NCBI RefSeq assembly: GCF_034424625.1
Contig: NZ_CP139976.1
Span: 5,022,001 to 5,086,000 of the forward strand
Length of the DNA stretch: 64,000 nucleotides
Direction of reading: 5' to 3'
From: Janthinobacterium lividum
GTDB lineage: Bacteria > Pseudomonadota > Gammaproteobacteria > Burkholderiales > Burkholderiaceae_D
Made by a program: the position numbers and the translations under genes. The first letter of the stretch is position 1. The number at the start of each line of letters is the position of its first letter. The notes beneath the pieces were generated by a model. It saw only the letters and a program-made list of their open reading frames with translations, did not search any database and was not told the origin of the DNA. This document shows, piece by piece, positions 1 through 7,538 of this stretch.

Positions 1-61
1 TCATGCTGATCAGCACGGACGTCACCAGCACGAACAGCACCAGGTAATCGAAAATCGTCAC
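1..61 (-). CDS. cvpA: CvpA family membrane protein, N-terminal fragment
   Basis: Only the first 20 codons lie in the window; the gene continues beyond position 1. Translation from a GTG at 59-61 gives MTIFDYLVLFVLVTSVLISM, a hydrophobic first helix like that of CvpA (colicin V production) inner-membrane proteins. It starts 20 bases after the stop of the SPOR-domain gene, on the same strand, and in Burkholderiales cvpA normally follows dedD here and precedes purF. The identification rests on the N-terminal helix plus gene order, so the family call is good but the rest of the protein is unseen. The GTG start has only a weak AAGG-type ribosome site about 12 bases upstream. Confidence 0.7.
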   Translation of the reverse strand, partial: MTIFDYLVLFVLVTSVLISM

Positions 62-81
62 GTGCGCTCAGCCTTGCAACA

Positions 82-1053
82 TCACGCCGGTACCAGGCTG
101 CCGCCCAGGCCCAACTTTTGCAGCTTGGCGCGGGTCTTTTCGGCGTCTTCGCGGCTGCCGAACGGGCCCACGCGCACGCGGATGCGCTCGCCCGCCGGGC
201 TGGAGACTTTTTGCGTATACGACTTGATGCCCGCTTCGCGCAGCTTGTCCTGCAATTCGTCGACCTTGTCCTGCGTCGCCAAGGCCGCCACCTGCACCAC
301 GAACTTGCCGCTGCCGGCGTCGTGCGCCTTGTCTTGTACTTTCTCTTGCGGCTTGCCTTCCAGGATAGCCAGCGCGCGCGCGGCATCGTCGGCCGATTGC
401 GCCGGCTTGGCAGGCTTAGTCTCGGGCTTCGCTTCCGGTTTTACCTCATGCTTGGGCTCGGGCTTGGGCTCGTGTTTCGGCTCAGGCTTGGGTTCGTGCT
501 TCGCTTCCGGTTTCGGCTCCACCTTGACCGGCTTGGGCTCAGGCTTGGGCTCAGGTTTCGGTTCCACATAGGTCGGCTTGACCGTTGCAGGCTGCACGGC
601 GGCCAGCACGGGTGCCGGTGTGGGCGTAGGCTTGGCTGCAGGCGGCAGCGGCGCATCGACGATTTCCTCGGACTGGTCCAGGCCATTCGCTGCGGCCTGG
701 GCCGGAACGGCCGGCACGGGCGCCGGTGCAGGTGCGGCGGCCTTTTCCTTCGACGGAATGTCGATGGCGATATCGTTGAAGGGCGCCTTCGGCTCGGAAT
801 CGAGCAGCATCGGCAAGCCGACAGCTACGCCCAGGGCCAGGGCAATCGCCCCGACCAGGCGGCGGCGTGCGCGCTTCTTTTCAGGCAAGACCGGATCCGG
901 CGCTTCCTTGCCGCCACGGCGCGATCCGCCACCACCGGAGGTGTTGGCTGCGCGCTTGCGGGTCGGCGACTGTGCTTCGCCAGGGACATAAAAGCCGCTG
1001 TCTTCGCCAGAGGATTCTTGCTTGTTTTTAAACAGTTTCGAGAACAAGCCCAT
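82..1053 (-). CDS. SPOR domain protein (DedD-like), single-pass membrane protein
   Basis: A 323-residue protein expected to bind denuded glycan strands of septal peptidoglycan. Residues 1-63 form a charged cytoplasmic region rich in Arg and Lys, about 65-84 a single transmembrane helix (LVGAIALALGVAVGLPMLL), then a long periplasmic linker. Residues about 165-225 are a Pro-Lys-Glu-His repeat built on EPKPEPKHEPKPEPK units. Residues 249-323 are the SPOR domain, starting GKFVVQVAAL and ending in the typical VRVGPF-containing half. The gene lies 24 bases downstream of folC and just upstream of cvpA, the usual position of dedD-type genes in this group. The gene symbol is left open because SPOR proteins are hard to separate by sequence alone. 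The low-complexity linker also explains the misleading open frames on the other strand. Confidence 0.9.
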   Translation of the reverse strand: MGLFSKLFKNKQESSGEDSGFYVPGEAQSPTRKRAANTSGGGGSRRGGKEAPDPVLPEKKRARRRLVGAIALALGVAVGLPMLLDSEPKAPFNDIAIDIPSKEKAAAPAPAPVPAVPAQAAANGLDQSEEIVDAPLPPAAKPTPTPAPVLAAVQPATVKPTYVEPKPEPKPEPKPVKVEPKPEAKHEPKPEPKHEPKPEPKHEVKPEAKPETKPAKPAQSADDAARALAILEGKPQEKVQDKAHDAGSGKFVVQVAALATQDKVDELQDKLREAGIKSYTQKVSSPAGERIRVRVGPFGSREDAEKTRAKLQKLGLGGSLVPA

Positions 1054-1077
1054 GCGTGATTTTCAGTCGAGTGCGTT

Positions 1078-2376
1078 TCAGTGAAGTGAGGATTTTCGGG
1101 CCTTCATCACGCCGGCAACGGTGAGGAAAGAACCAAAGACCACAATTCTATCATTCTCACCGGCCCGGCTCATTGCATTTGCAAAAGCTTGTGCCGGATC
1201 ATCGAAAATAGACACAGTATGTTCGCTGCTGTCGGGCTTGTCTTCGAGCATGATCTGCACCTTGGCGGCCAGTTCGGAGGCCGTGGCCGCGCGCGGCGAA
1301 GGCAGGCCCGTCAGGCACCAGTGGTCGACGTGCTCGCTCATCGCGGCCAATACGCCATCGATATCCTTGTCCAGCATGGAGCCGAACACGGCATACGTGT
1401 ACGGGTGGAAACCCATATTGCCCAGGTTCTGGTTCAGCGCCGAGGCTGCATGGGGGTTGTGCGCCACGTCGAGGATCACGCTGGGGCGGCCAGGCAAGAC
1501 CTGGAAGCGGCCCGGCAATTCCACCGTCACGAGGCCCGTGCGCACCTCCTGCGCGCCCACGGGCAGTTTCAGCTTCAGCACTTCCAGCGCGGCCAGCACG
1601 GCCGTCGCATTGAGGATCTGGTTGGCGCCGCGCAAGCTCGGGTAAGCGAGCGAATTGCGGCGCTGCTCGCGCCCGCCATAGTTCCACTGCTGCTTGTCGC
1701 CCGAATAATTGAAATCGCGGCCCATCAGCCACAGGTCGGCGCCGATGGCTTCCGCATGGTCGATCAGCGACTGCGGCGGCACGGGGTCGCTGCAAATGGC
1801 CGCCTTGCCCGGACGGAAGATGCCCGCCTTTTCAAAACCGATCGCTTCGCGCGTGTCGCCCAGGTAATCCGTGTGGTCGATATCGACGCTGGTGACGATA
1901 GCCACGTCGGCGTCGATCACGTTGACGGCGTCGAGGCGCCCGCCCAGGCCCACTTCCAGGATGGCCACGTCCAGCTTGGCCTGCGACAGCAGGTGCAGGA
2001 TGGCCAGGGTGGTGAATTCGAAATACGTCAGCGGCGTGTCGCCGCGCACGGCTTCAACAAAGTTGAAGCTGGCAACGAGCTGTTCGTCGCTGGCCATCTC
2101 GCCCAGCACGCGGGCGCGCTCGTTAAAATCAAGAAAGTGCGGCTTGATGTAGAGCCCCACTTTGTAGCCGGCACGCAACAACACGGATTCCAGCATGGCG
2201 CAGGTGGACCCCTTGCCATTCGTGCCTGCCACCATGATCACGGGGCAAGTAAACGCCAGCTGCATGCGCGCCTTGACGGCTTGCACGCGGTCCAGGCCCA
2301 TGTTGATCTGGGTTTCCGAATGGCGGGTTTCCAGCAGGGCTAGCCAGTCCGGCAAGGTGGTGGGGAGGTTTTGCAT
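1078..2376 (-). CDS. folC: Bifunctional folylpolyglutamate synthase / dihydrofolate synthase
   Basis: A 432-residue Mur-ligase-like enzyme that adds glutamate to dihydropteroate (making dihydrofolate) and to tetrahydrofolates in the cytoplasm, using ATP. The nucleotide loop AGTNGKGST is at residues 50-58, the central domain has the EVGLGGRLDAVN segment, and the C-terminal Mur-ligase domain contains ILDVAHNPHA. Length is normal for bacterial FolC. It follows accD on the same strand after a 115-base gap that holds a perfect palindrome (2437-2463), and precedes the SPOR gene by 24 bases. The accD-folC-dedD-cvpA order is conserved in beta- and gammaproteobacteria. Confidence 0.97.
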   Translation of the reverse strand: MQNLPTTLPDWLALLETRHSETQINMGLDRVQAVKARMQLAFTCPVIMVAGTNGKGSTCAMLESVLLRAGYKVGLYIKPHFLDFNERARVLGEMASDEQLVASFNFVEAVRGDTPLTYFEFTTLAILHLLSQAKLDVAILEVGLGGRLDAVNVIDADVAIVTSVDIDHTDYLGDTREAIGFEKAGIFRPGKAAICSDPVPPQSLIDHAEAIGADLWLMGRDFNYSGDKQQWNYGGREQRRNSLAYPSLRGANQILNATAVLAALEVLKLKLPVGAQEVRTGLVTVELPGRFQVLPGRPSVILDVAHNPHAASALNQNLGNMGFHPYTYAVFGSMLDKDIDGVLAAMSEHVDHWCLTGLPSPRAATASELAAKVQIMLEDKPDSSEHTVSIFDDPAQAFANAMSRAGENDRIVVFGSFLTVAGVMKARKSSLH

Positions 2377-2436
2377 GGGAGACTTCTTGAAAAGAGTGCG
2401 CGAGGCGGAAAAGACATGAGACCCAAACCGAAGACT

Positions 2437-2463
2437 GGGGTCGGACCCTGAGGGTCCGACCCC
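2437..2463. repeat. Perfect 27-bp palindrome of the GGGGTCGGACCC type
   Basis: Thirteen bases, GGGGTCGGACCCT (2437-2449), are followed by one base and by their exact reverse complement, AGGGTCCGACCCC (2451-2463). The element lies in the accD-folC gap, 28 bases after the accD stop. There is no T-run on either side, so it is not a standard terminator. The flanking sequence on the left (ACCCAAACCGAAGACT) resembles that of the element at 4400-4480, which points to one dispersed family. Confidence 0.8.
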
Positions 2464-2491
2464 GGCAGTTCAGGTTTTGGGGTAAATCAAA

Positions 2492-3364
2492 TTACGCAAG
2501 TACTTCGACAGCCTGGTTTTGCAACAAGGCCAGCAGGCGGGCGATTTCTTCGCGCATCTTGCGGCGGTCGACGATCATGTCGACGGCGCCCTTGGTGACG
2601 AGGAACTCGGCGCGCTGGAAGCCTTCCGGCAGTTTTTCACGCACGGTGTTTTCAATCACGCGCGGGCCGGCAAAGCCGATCAGCGCTTTCGGTTCAGCGA
2701 TGACCACGTCGCCCATGAAGGCGAACGAAGCGGACACGCCGCCCATGGTCGGATCGGTCAGCACGCTGATGAATGGCAATTTCTTTTCCGACAGCTTGGT
2801 CAGCATGGCCGTGGTCTTCGCCATCTGCATCAGCGACAGCAAGCCTTCCTGCATGCGCGCGCCACCGGTGGCGGTGATGCAAATGAACGGCACTTTCTGT
2901 TCCAGCGCGATCTGCGCGCCGCGCACGAAGCGCTCGCCCACGACGGAACCCATGGAGCCGCCCATGAATTCGAATTCGAAGCACGCCACGACAACCGGCA
3001 GGCTCATGATGGCGCCGCCCATGACGACCATCGCATCCGTCTCGCCCGTCGCTTCCATGGCGGACTTCAGGCGGTCCGGGTATTTCTTGCTGTCCTTGAA
3101 CTTCAAGGTATCGACAGGCAGGATTTCCTGGCCGATTTCATAGCGGCCGCCCGCATCGAGCAGGCTGTCGAGGCGTTCACGCGCGCGGATGCGCATGTGG
3201 TGATCGCATTTCGGGCACACGTGCAAATTCGATTCCAGGTCCGTACGGTACAGCACGGCTTCGCACGACGGGCACTTGACCCACAGGCCTTCCGGCATGG
3301 TCTTGCGCGCGGCGGCATCAGAACGCTGGATGCGCGGTGGCAGCAGTTTTTCCAACCAACTCAT
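2492..3364 (-). CDS. accD: Acetyl-CoA carboxylase carboxyltransferase subunit beta
   Basis: A 290-residue beta subunit of the carboxyltransferase that transfers CO2 from biotin to acetyl-CoA, the first step of fatty acid synthesis; it works with AccA, which is not in the window. The N-terminal zinc ribbon has Cys31, Cys34, Cys50 and Cys53 (CPSC and CPKC). The crotonase-like core carries the [11 protein letters not shown] and TGGARMQEG segments of the oxyanion region. The start is supported by AAGGAGAA seven bases before the ATG. It lies between trpA and folC, the normal place in this lineage. The gap before it (3365-3561) contains a GC-rich inverted repeat. Confidence 0.98.
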   Translation of the reverse strand: MSWLEKLLPPRIQRSDAAARKTMPEGLWVKCPSCEAVLYRTDLESNLHVCPKCDHHMRIRARERLDSLLDAGGRYEIGQEILPVDTLKFKDSKKYPDRLKSAMEATGETDAMVVMGGAIMSLPVVVACFEFEFMGGSMGSVVGERFVRGAQIALEQKVPFICITATGGARMQEGLLSLMQMAKTTAMLTKLSEKKLPFISVLTDPTMGGVSASFAFMGDVVIAEPKALIGFAGPRVIENTVREKLPEGFQRAEFLVTKGAVDMIVDRRKMREEIARLLALLQNQAVEVLA

Positions 3365-3397
3365 ATTTTCTCCTTGGGCCCTTGTAGGGGTAGCGTC

Positions 3398-3448
3398 GGT
3401 GGACGCCCCCGGCAGACGGTAAACGGCGACGCCCCGCAGGGCGCCACC
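3398..3448. repeat. GC-rich imperfect inverted repeat upstream of accD
   Basis: GGTGGACGCCC at 3398-3408 is nearly mirrored by GGGCGCCACC at 3439-3448, with a further GGCGACGCCCC inside. It falls in the accD leader, 34 bases or more upstream of the start codon. It could be an RNA hairpin that affects accD translation or a decayed dispersed repeat; the sequence does not decide. Confidence 0.35.
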
Positions 3449-3561
3449 AAAAATTTTATCTATTGCACAATAACAGGCAAATCAGTGGCCGAAGTGTAGC
3501 CGTTTATCGCCGGGCTGTCGAACTTTGCCGCCAACGCATCTTGCGTAAACGGCAAGCTTGC

Positions 3562-4359
3562 TCAGGCGTCCAGTGCGGCGCGGATGCCTGCCGTAAAGCT
3601 GCGCACGGCGTCGACGGCGCCGCCTTCCGGGGCATTTTCAATCTCCTGGATGATGCGGCTGCCGATCACGACGGCATCGGCCACCTTGGCGACGGCCTTG
3701 GCCGTGGCGCCATCGCGGATGCCGAAGCCCACGCCGATAGGTAATTTTACATGCTGGCGGATGGCCGCGAGGCGCTCTGCCACCTGTTCCGTATCAATGT
3801 TGCCGGCGCCCGTGACGCCTTTCAGCGACACATAATAGCTGAAGCCGCCGCCAACCTTGGCCACTTGCGCAATGCGCTCTTCGGTCGAGGTGGGCGCCAG
3901 CAGGAAGATCAGGTCGAGCCCAGCCTCGCGCATGGCGGCGGCGAATTCCTCGCACTCTTCCGGCGGATAGTCGACGACGATGGCGCCATCGGCGCCGGCC
4001 GCTTGCGCCGCATCAATAAACGCGGCGCTGCCGATGCGCTCGATGGGGTTGGCATAGCCCATCAGCACGACGGGCGTCGTCTGGTTCGTTGCGCGGAACT
4101 GGCGCACATAGCCGAACACATCGTGGATGCCCACATTGAATTTCAAGGCCCGTTCGCAGGCACGCTGGATGACGGGGCCTTCGGCCATGGGGTCGGAAAA
4201 CGGCACGCCCAGCTCCAGCACGTCGGCGCCGCCCTCGACGAGCGCGTGCATCAGGGGCACGGTGGCGTCAGGGCCGGGGTCGCCGGCGGTAATGAAAGTG
4301 ACCAGGGCGGTCTTGTTGTTGGATTTTAAGTTGGCAAAAGTGGTGGCGATACGGGACAT
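3562..4359 (-). CDS. trpA: Tryptophan synthase subunit alpha
   Basis: A 265-residue TIM-barrel subunit that splits indole-3-glycerol phosphate into indole and glyceraldehyde 3-phosphate; indole is channelled to TrpB. The catalytic Glu49 is present in [11 protein letters not shown]. Position 60, Asp in the E. coli enzyme, is Glu here (PMAEGP rather than PLADGP). The phosphate-binding region GFGIRDG is intact. Length is standard. It is the last gene of trpF-trpB-trpA, separated from trpB by 133 bases containing a large inverted repeat (4415-4480). The first trp genes (E, G, D, C) are elsewhere, as usual in betaproteobacteria. Confidence 0.97.
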   Translation of the reverse strand: MSRIATTFANLKSNNKTALVTFITAGDPGPDATVPLMHALVEGGADVLELGVPFSDPMAEGPVIQRACERALKFNVGIHDVFGYVRQFRATNQTTPVVLMGYANPIERIGSAAFIDAAQAAGADGAIVVDYPPEECEEFAAAMREAGLDLIFLLAPTSTEERIAQVAKVGGGFSYYVSLKGVTGAGNIDTEQVAERLAAIRQHVKLPIGVGFGIRDGATAKAVAKVADAVVIGSRIIQEIENAPEGGAVDAVRSFTAGIRAALDA

Positions 4360-4414
4360 GATGAGCTTTCTTAATGATGGATAGATGGAATGATTTCAAC
4401 CCAAAGCAAAGGCT

Positions 4415-4480
4415 GGGGTCAGTCCCTGCGGGATCGGAATGCGCACCACTGGCGCGCACTCCCCCGGCGGGTCTGACCCC
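4415..4480. repeat. Dispersed inverted repeat, GGGGTCAG / CTGACCCC ends
   Basis: GGGGTCAG (4415-4422) and CTGACCCC (4473-4480) are exact reverse complements, enclosing a GC-rich stretch with a second, smaller dyad (TGCGC...GCGCA). The left flank ACCCAAAGCAAAGGCT closely matches the flank of the palindrome at 2437-2463. It occupies the trpB-trpA gap. No T-run follows, so it may modulate mRNA processing between the two genes rather than end transcription. Confidence 0.65.
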
Positions 4481-4492
4481 GTTGACACGCTG

Positions 4493-5743
4493 TTAGTTGA
4501 AATTGAGTCCCATGCGCTCCGCCACGGTATGCATGTCCTTGTCGCCACGGCCCGACAGGTTGGCCAGTACGATCTGGTCTTTCGGCAAGGTGGCCGCCAG
4601 CTTGGCCGCGTAGGCCAGCGCGTGCGACGATTCCAGGGCCGGGATGATGCCTTCGATATGGCAGCAATCGTGAAACGCTTGCAGCGCCTCGTCATCCGTG
4701 ATCGACACGTATTGCGCGCGGCCCGAATCTTTCAGCCACGCATGTTCCGGGCCCACGCCCGGATAGTCGAGGCCGGCCGAGACGGAGTGCGTCTCGATGA
4801 TCTGGCCATTTTCGTCCTGCAGCAGGTAGGTACGGTTGCCGTGCAGCACGCCCGGAAAGCCCGCCGTCAGCGAGGCCGAGTGCTTGCCCGTATCCAGTCC
4901 TTCGCCGGCCGCTTCCACGCCGATCAGTTTCACGTCCTTCTGGTCGATGTACGGGTAAAAGATGCCCATGGCATTCGAGCCGCCGCCGATGCAGGCCAGC
5001 ACGTAGTCGGGCTGGCGGCCCGTCATTTCCGGCATCTGCACCAGGCATTCCTCGCCAATCACGGACTGGAAGTCGCGCACCATCATCGGATACGGATGGG
5101 GCCCGGCCACGGTGCCGATGATATAAAAGGTATTTTCGATATTCGTGACCCAGTCGCGCATGGCTTCGTTCAGCGCATCCTTGAGGGTCTTGGAGCCGGA
5201 TTCGACGGGCACGACGGTCGCGCCCAGCAATTTCATGCGGTAGACGTTCTGCGCCTGGCGCTTGACGTCTTCGCTGCCCATGTAGACCACGCATTCGAGG
5301 CCGAAGCGGGCGCAGATGGTGGCCGTGGCCACGCCATGCTGGCCGGCGCCCGTCTCGGCGATGATGCGCGGCTTGCCCATGCGCTTGGCCAGCAGGGCCT
5401 GGCCGATCACGTTATTGATCTTGTGCGCGCCCGTGTGGTTCAAGTCTTCGCGCTTGAAATAGATTTGCGCGCCGCCAGCCATCTCGGACCAGCGCTTGGC
5501 GTGGTAGATGGGCGACGGACGGCCGACGAAATGTTTCAGCTCATAGCGGAATTCTTCGAGGAATTCCGGGTCGACGCTGTAGCGCGCGTAAGCGTCCTTC
5601 AGCTCGGCCAGCGCGTGGGTCAGCGTTTCGGCAACAAACGAGCCGCCATAGGGGCCGAAGTGGCCGCGTACGTCAGGAAAAGGGTAATCGGTGGCGTGAA
5701 ACAATGCGGCGGCTGCGCCGGGCGCGGTGGTGTGGTCATTCAT
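4493..5743 (-). CDS. trpB: Tryptophan synthase subunit beta
   Basis: A 416-residue PLP enzyme that condenses indole with serine to give tryptophan. The PLP lysine is Lys108 in HTGAHKINN, and the phosphate-cradle motif GGGSNAMG is present. The frame is open upstream to 5845, but the ATG at 5743 is chosen: it has AGAGGAAA just upstream and yields the N-terminus expected of TrpB, whereas the extension would overlap trpF by more than 100 bases. With this start it still overlaps the trpF stop (5736-5738) by eight bases, which suggests translational coupling. TrpA is encoded downstream. Confidence 0.97.
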   Translation of the reverse strand: MNDHTTAPGAAAALFHATDYPFPDVRGHFGPYGGSFVAETLTHALAELKDAYARYSVDPEFLEEFRYELKHFVGRPSPIYHAKRWSEMAGGAQIYFKREDLNHTGAHKINNVIGQALLAKRMGKPRIIAETGAGQHGVATATICARFGLECVVYMGSEDVKRQAQNVYRMKLLGATVVPVESGSKTLKDALNEAMRDWVTNIENTFYIIGTVAGPHPYPMMVRDFQSVIGEECLVQMPEMTGRQPDYVLACIGGGSNAMGIFYPYIDQKDVKLIGVEAAGEGLDTGKHSASLTAGFPGVLHGNRTYLLQDENGQIIETHSVSAGLDYPGVGPEHAWLKDSGRAQYVSITDDEALQAFHDCCHIEGIIPALESSHALAYAAKLAATLPKDQIVLANLSGRGDKDMHTVAERMGLNFN

Positions 5744-6419
5744 GGTGGTTTCCTCTGGCAATGATGGCATCGGCATCCTGCACCGCGGCGATAAACGCGC
5801 GGACTCGGGATGCGTCCTTGATGCCCTTGGACGCTTCGACACCACTGCTGATGTCGACGGCGTAAGGGCGCACGCGCACCACTGCGTCAGTCGCGTTTTG
5901 TACGCTCAAGCCACCACTTAAAACGACCCGAGGCGCGAGTTCTTTTGGAATGAGGGACCAATCAAATACCTTTCCTGCACCGCCGTAGGCATCCACATAG
6001 GTATCGAGCAAGAGGCTGGAGAACAAGGGACTGGCGGCGCGATAGCGCTGTTCGTATTCTAGCAAATCTTCAAAGGAGGTGTCGGGTTTGACGCGGAACA
6101 CTTGCGTAAAGGGCGTATTCACGGCGCCAGCCAGCGCGGCGCTGTGTTCGGGCGTCTCGTCGCCATGAAATTGCAGCAGGGACAAGGGCGCCACGGCCCT
6201 GGTGGCCCGCACCTCGTCCAGCGTGGCATTGACGAACAGGCCCACCGTCGTCACGTAGGGCGGCATGGCGGCGATCAGGCTGGCGGCCTGCTGCGGCGTG
6301 ACGTAACGGGGGCTTTTCGGATAAAACACGAAGCCGATGGCGTCGGCGCCCGCGGCCACGACGGCCTGGATGTCTTCGGCGCGGGTCAGGCCGCAGATCT
6401 TGATGCGTGTGCGAGACAT
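5736..6419 (-). CDS. trpF: Phosphoribosylanthranilate isomerase
   Basis: A 227-residue TIM-barrel enzyme that performs the Amadori rearrangement of phosphoribosylanthranilate in tryptophan synthesis. The general base Cys9 (KICGLT) and the general acid Asp139 ([12 protein letters not shown]) are in place, as is the LQFHGDE strand and the C-terminal phosphate-binding region (SSGVE). AAAGGA precedes the ATG. It stands alone rather than fused to trpC, the usual betaproteobacterial arrangement, and overlaps trpB by eight bases. truA lies 28 bases upstream. Confidence 0.97.
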   Translation of the reverse strand: MSRTRIKICGLTRAEDIQAVVAAGADAIGFVFYPKSPRYVTPQQAASLIAAMPPYVTTVGLFVNATLDEVRATRAVAPLSLLQFHGDETPEHSAALAGAVNTPFTQVFRVKPDTSFEDLLEYEQRYRAASPLFSSLLLDTYVDAYGGAGKVFDWSLIPKELAPRVVLSGGLSVQNATDAVVRVRPYAVDISSGVEASKGIKDASRVRAFIAAVQDADAIIARGNHHE

Positions 6420-6447
6420 GGCAATCCTTTACTTGATTTGATGCAGA

Positions 6448-7278
6448 TCAAAACCAGGGCAATGCGCTACTACTGTCCTGCGGCAAGGCCCATTTCGGAT
6501 CGTAATCGATCTGCGCCAGGTACAGGCCGTCCGGCATGAAGGTGGGCGCCGCCGCGTGGCGGTCTTTACTTTCAAGCAAATGCCCCAGCCAGTCCGGCTT
6601 TTCGCGCCCCGTGCCGATGTAGACGAGCGAACCGACAAGGTTGCGCACCATGTGGTGCAGGAAGGCATTGGCCGTAATGGTGAAAATCACGCAATCGCCG
6701 CGCCGCTCGATGCGGATATCGTGCATCAGCTTGACGGGCGACTTGGCCTGGCATTGCGCGGCACGGAAGGCCGTGAAATCGTGCCAGCCCAGCAGCGGCT
6801 GCACGGCTTGCCGCATCAGTTCCACGTCCAGCGGACGGAAAAAGAAACCGGCGCGCCCTTCCACCAGCGGCGAACGGGTGGCGTTGTTGTACAACACATA
6901 ATGATAGGTGCGCGCGCGCGCGCTGAAACGGGCGTGGAAGAAGTCATTGACCGTCGGATCGCCTTCGAGTTCCTTGGCCCAGCGCACGGCGATGGATTTC
7001 GGCAGGAAGGCGTTGACGCCGCGCACCCACGAATGCACGTCGCGGTTCAATTCCGTATCGAAATGCACGACTTGCTCGAGCGCATGCACGCCCGTATCCG
7101 TGCGGCCGGCGCACGTGGTGGCCAGGCGCACGCGGGCAAACTGTTCCAGCGCGTTTTCCAGCTGGTCCTGCACCGTTTGCCCGTCTTCCTGTTTCTGGTA
7201 TCCATGCCAGGCCGTGCCGTCGTACTGCAGGCCGAGGACGATACGCTTCAATGGCGTTGCTGTCGTAATATTTTGCAT
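6448..7278 (-). CDS. truA: tRNA pseudouridine(38-40) synthase
   Basis: A 276-residue enzyme that converts uridines 38-40 of the tRNA anticodon arm to pseudouridine. The catalytic Asp61 lies in the signature GRTDTGVHA. The N-terminal QYDGTAWHGYQKQ and the C-terminal HHMVRNLVG segment are both typical. The frame is open upstream to 7326, but the ATG at 7278 gives the normal TruA N-terminus. Between fimV and truA are two tandem palindromic elements (7326-7538), so truA probably depends on transcription passing through them or on a promoter in the short leader. truA-trpF is a conserved neighbour pair. Confidence 0.97.
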   Translation of the reverse strand: MQNITTATPLKRIVLGLQYDGTAWHGYQKQEDGQTVQDQLENALEQFARVRLATTCAGRTDTGVHALEQVVHFDTELNRDVHSWVRGVNAFLPKSIAVRWAKELEGDPTVNDFFHARFSARARTYHYVLYNNATRSPLVEGRAGFFFRPLDVELMRQAVQPLLGWHDFTAFRAAQCQAKSPVKLMHDIRIERRGDCVIFTITANAFLHHMVRNLVGSLVYIGTGREKPDWLGHLLESKDRHAAAPTFMPDGLYLAQIDYDPKWALPQDSSSALPWF

Positions 7279-7325
7279 CGAAGCATTATACCGGCGCAAA
7301 GGCGCCCCCGCCTTCCGGCCACACA

Positions 7326-7425
7326 AGCGCCTGAGACGGCGTTCAGGGCAAGGCGCGCGGTCGAAGACAGTACGACCAGTACGGCGAGACCGTGCAACGC
7401 CGCCATGGACGTCGTATCTGGTGCT
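7326..7425. repeat. Palindromic dispersed element, copy B
   Basis: A 100-bp element beginning AGCGCCTGA and ending TCTGGTGCT, which are inverted copies of each other with one mismatch plus one near-match. The centre reads GTAC, five bases, GTAC. Internal blocks are shared, in reverse orientation, with the element at 53006-53103: CGTTGC, CCATGG, GTACTG and the GCCCTGA block. It is followed after four bases by copy C. No coding potential is evident. Confidence 0.75.
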
Positions 7426-7429
7426 TGCA

Positions 7430-7538
7430 AGCGCGTGAGACGGCGTTCAGGGCCAGGCGCACGGTCGAAGACAGTACGAATAGTACAAGGTGAACGCCAT
7501 GACCGTGCAACGCAGCCATGGACGTCGTATCAGGTGCT
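7430..7538. repeat. Palindromic dispersed element, copy C
   Basis: A 109-bp near-copy of the preceding element (AGCGCGTGA to TCAGGTGCT) with an extra AAGGTGAACGCCATG-like insertion right of the centre. Its right end reaches the first base of the fimV stop codon (7538-7540), so the element begins exactly where fimV coding ends. The tandem pair thus fills the fimV-truA gap. Confidence 0.75.

Noticed and set aside
415..570. Regular repeats resembling a small CRISPR array
   Set aside because: They are in-frame codons for the Pro-Lys-Glu-His linker of the SPOR protein. There are no spacers of uniform length and no cas genes.
7326..7538. Two direct repeats considered as CRISPR or attachment sites
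   Set aside because: Two copies of about 100 bp with internal dyads and no spacer; no integrase or tRNA nearby. They fit a palindromic repeat family better.
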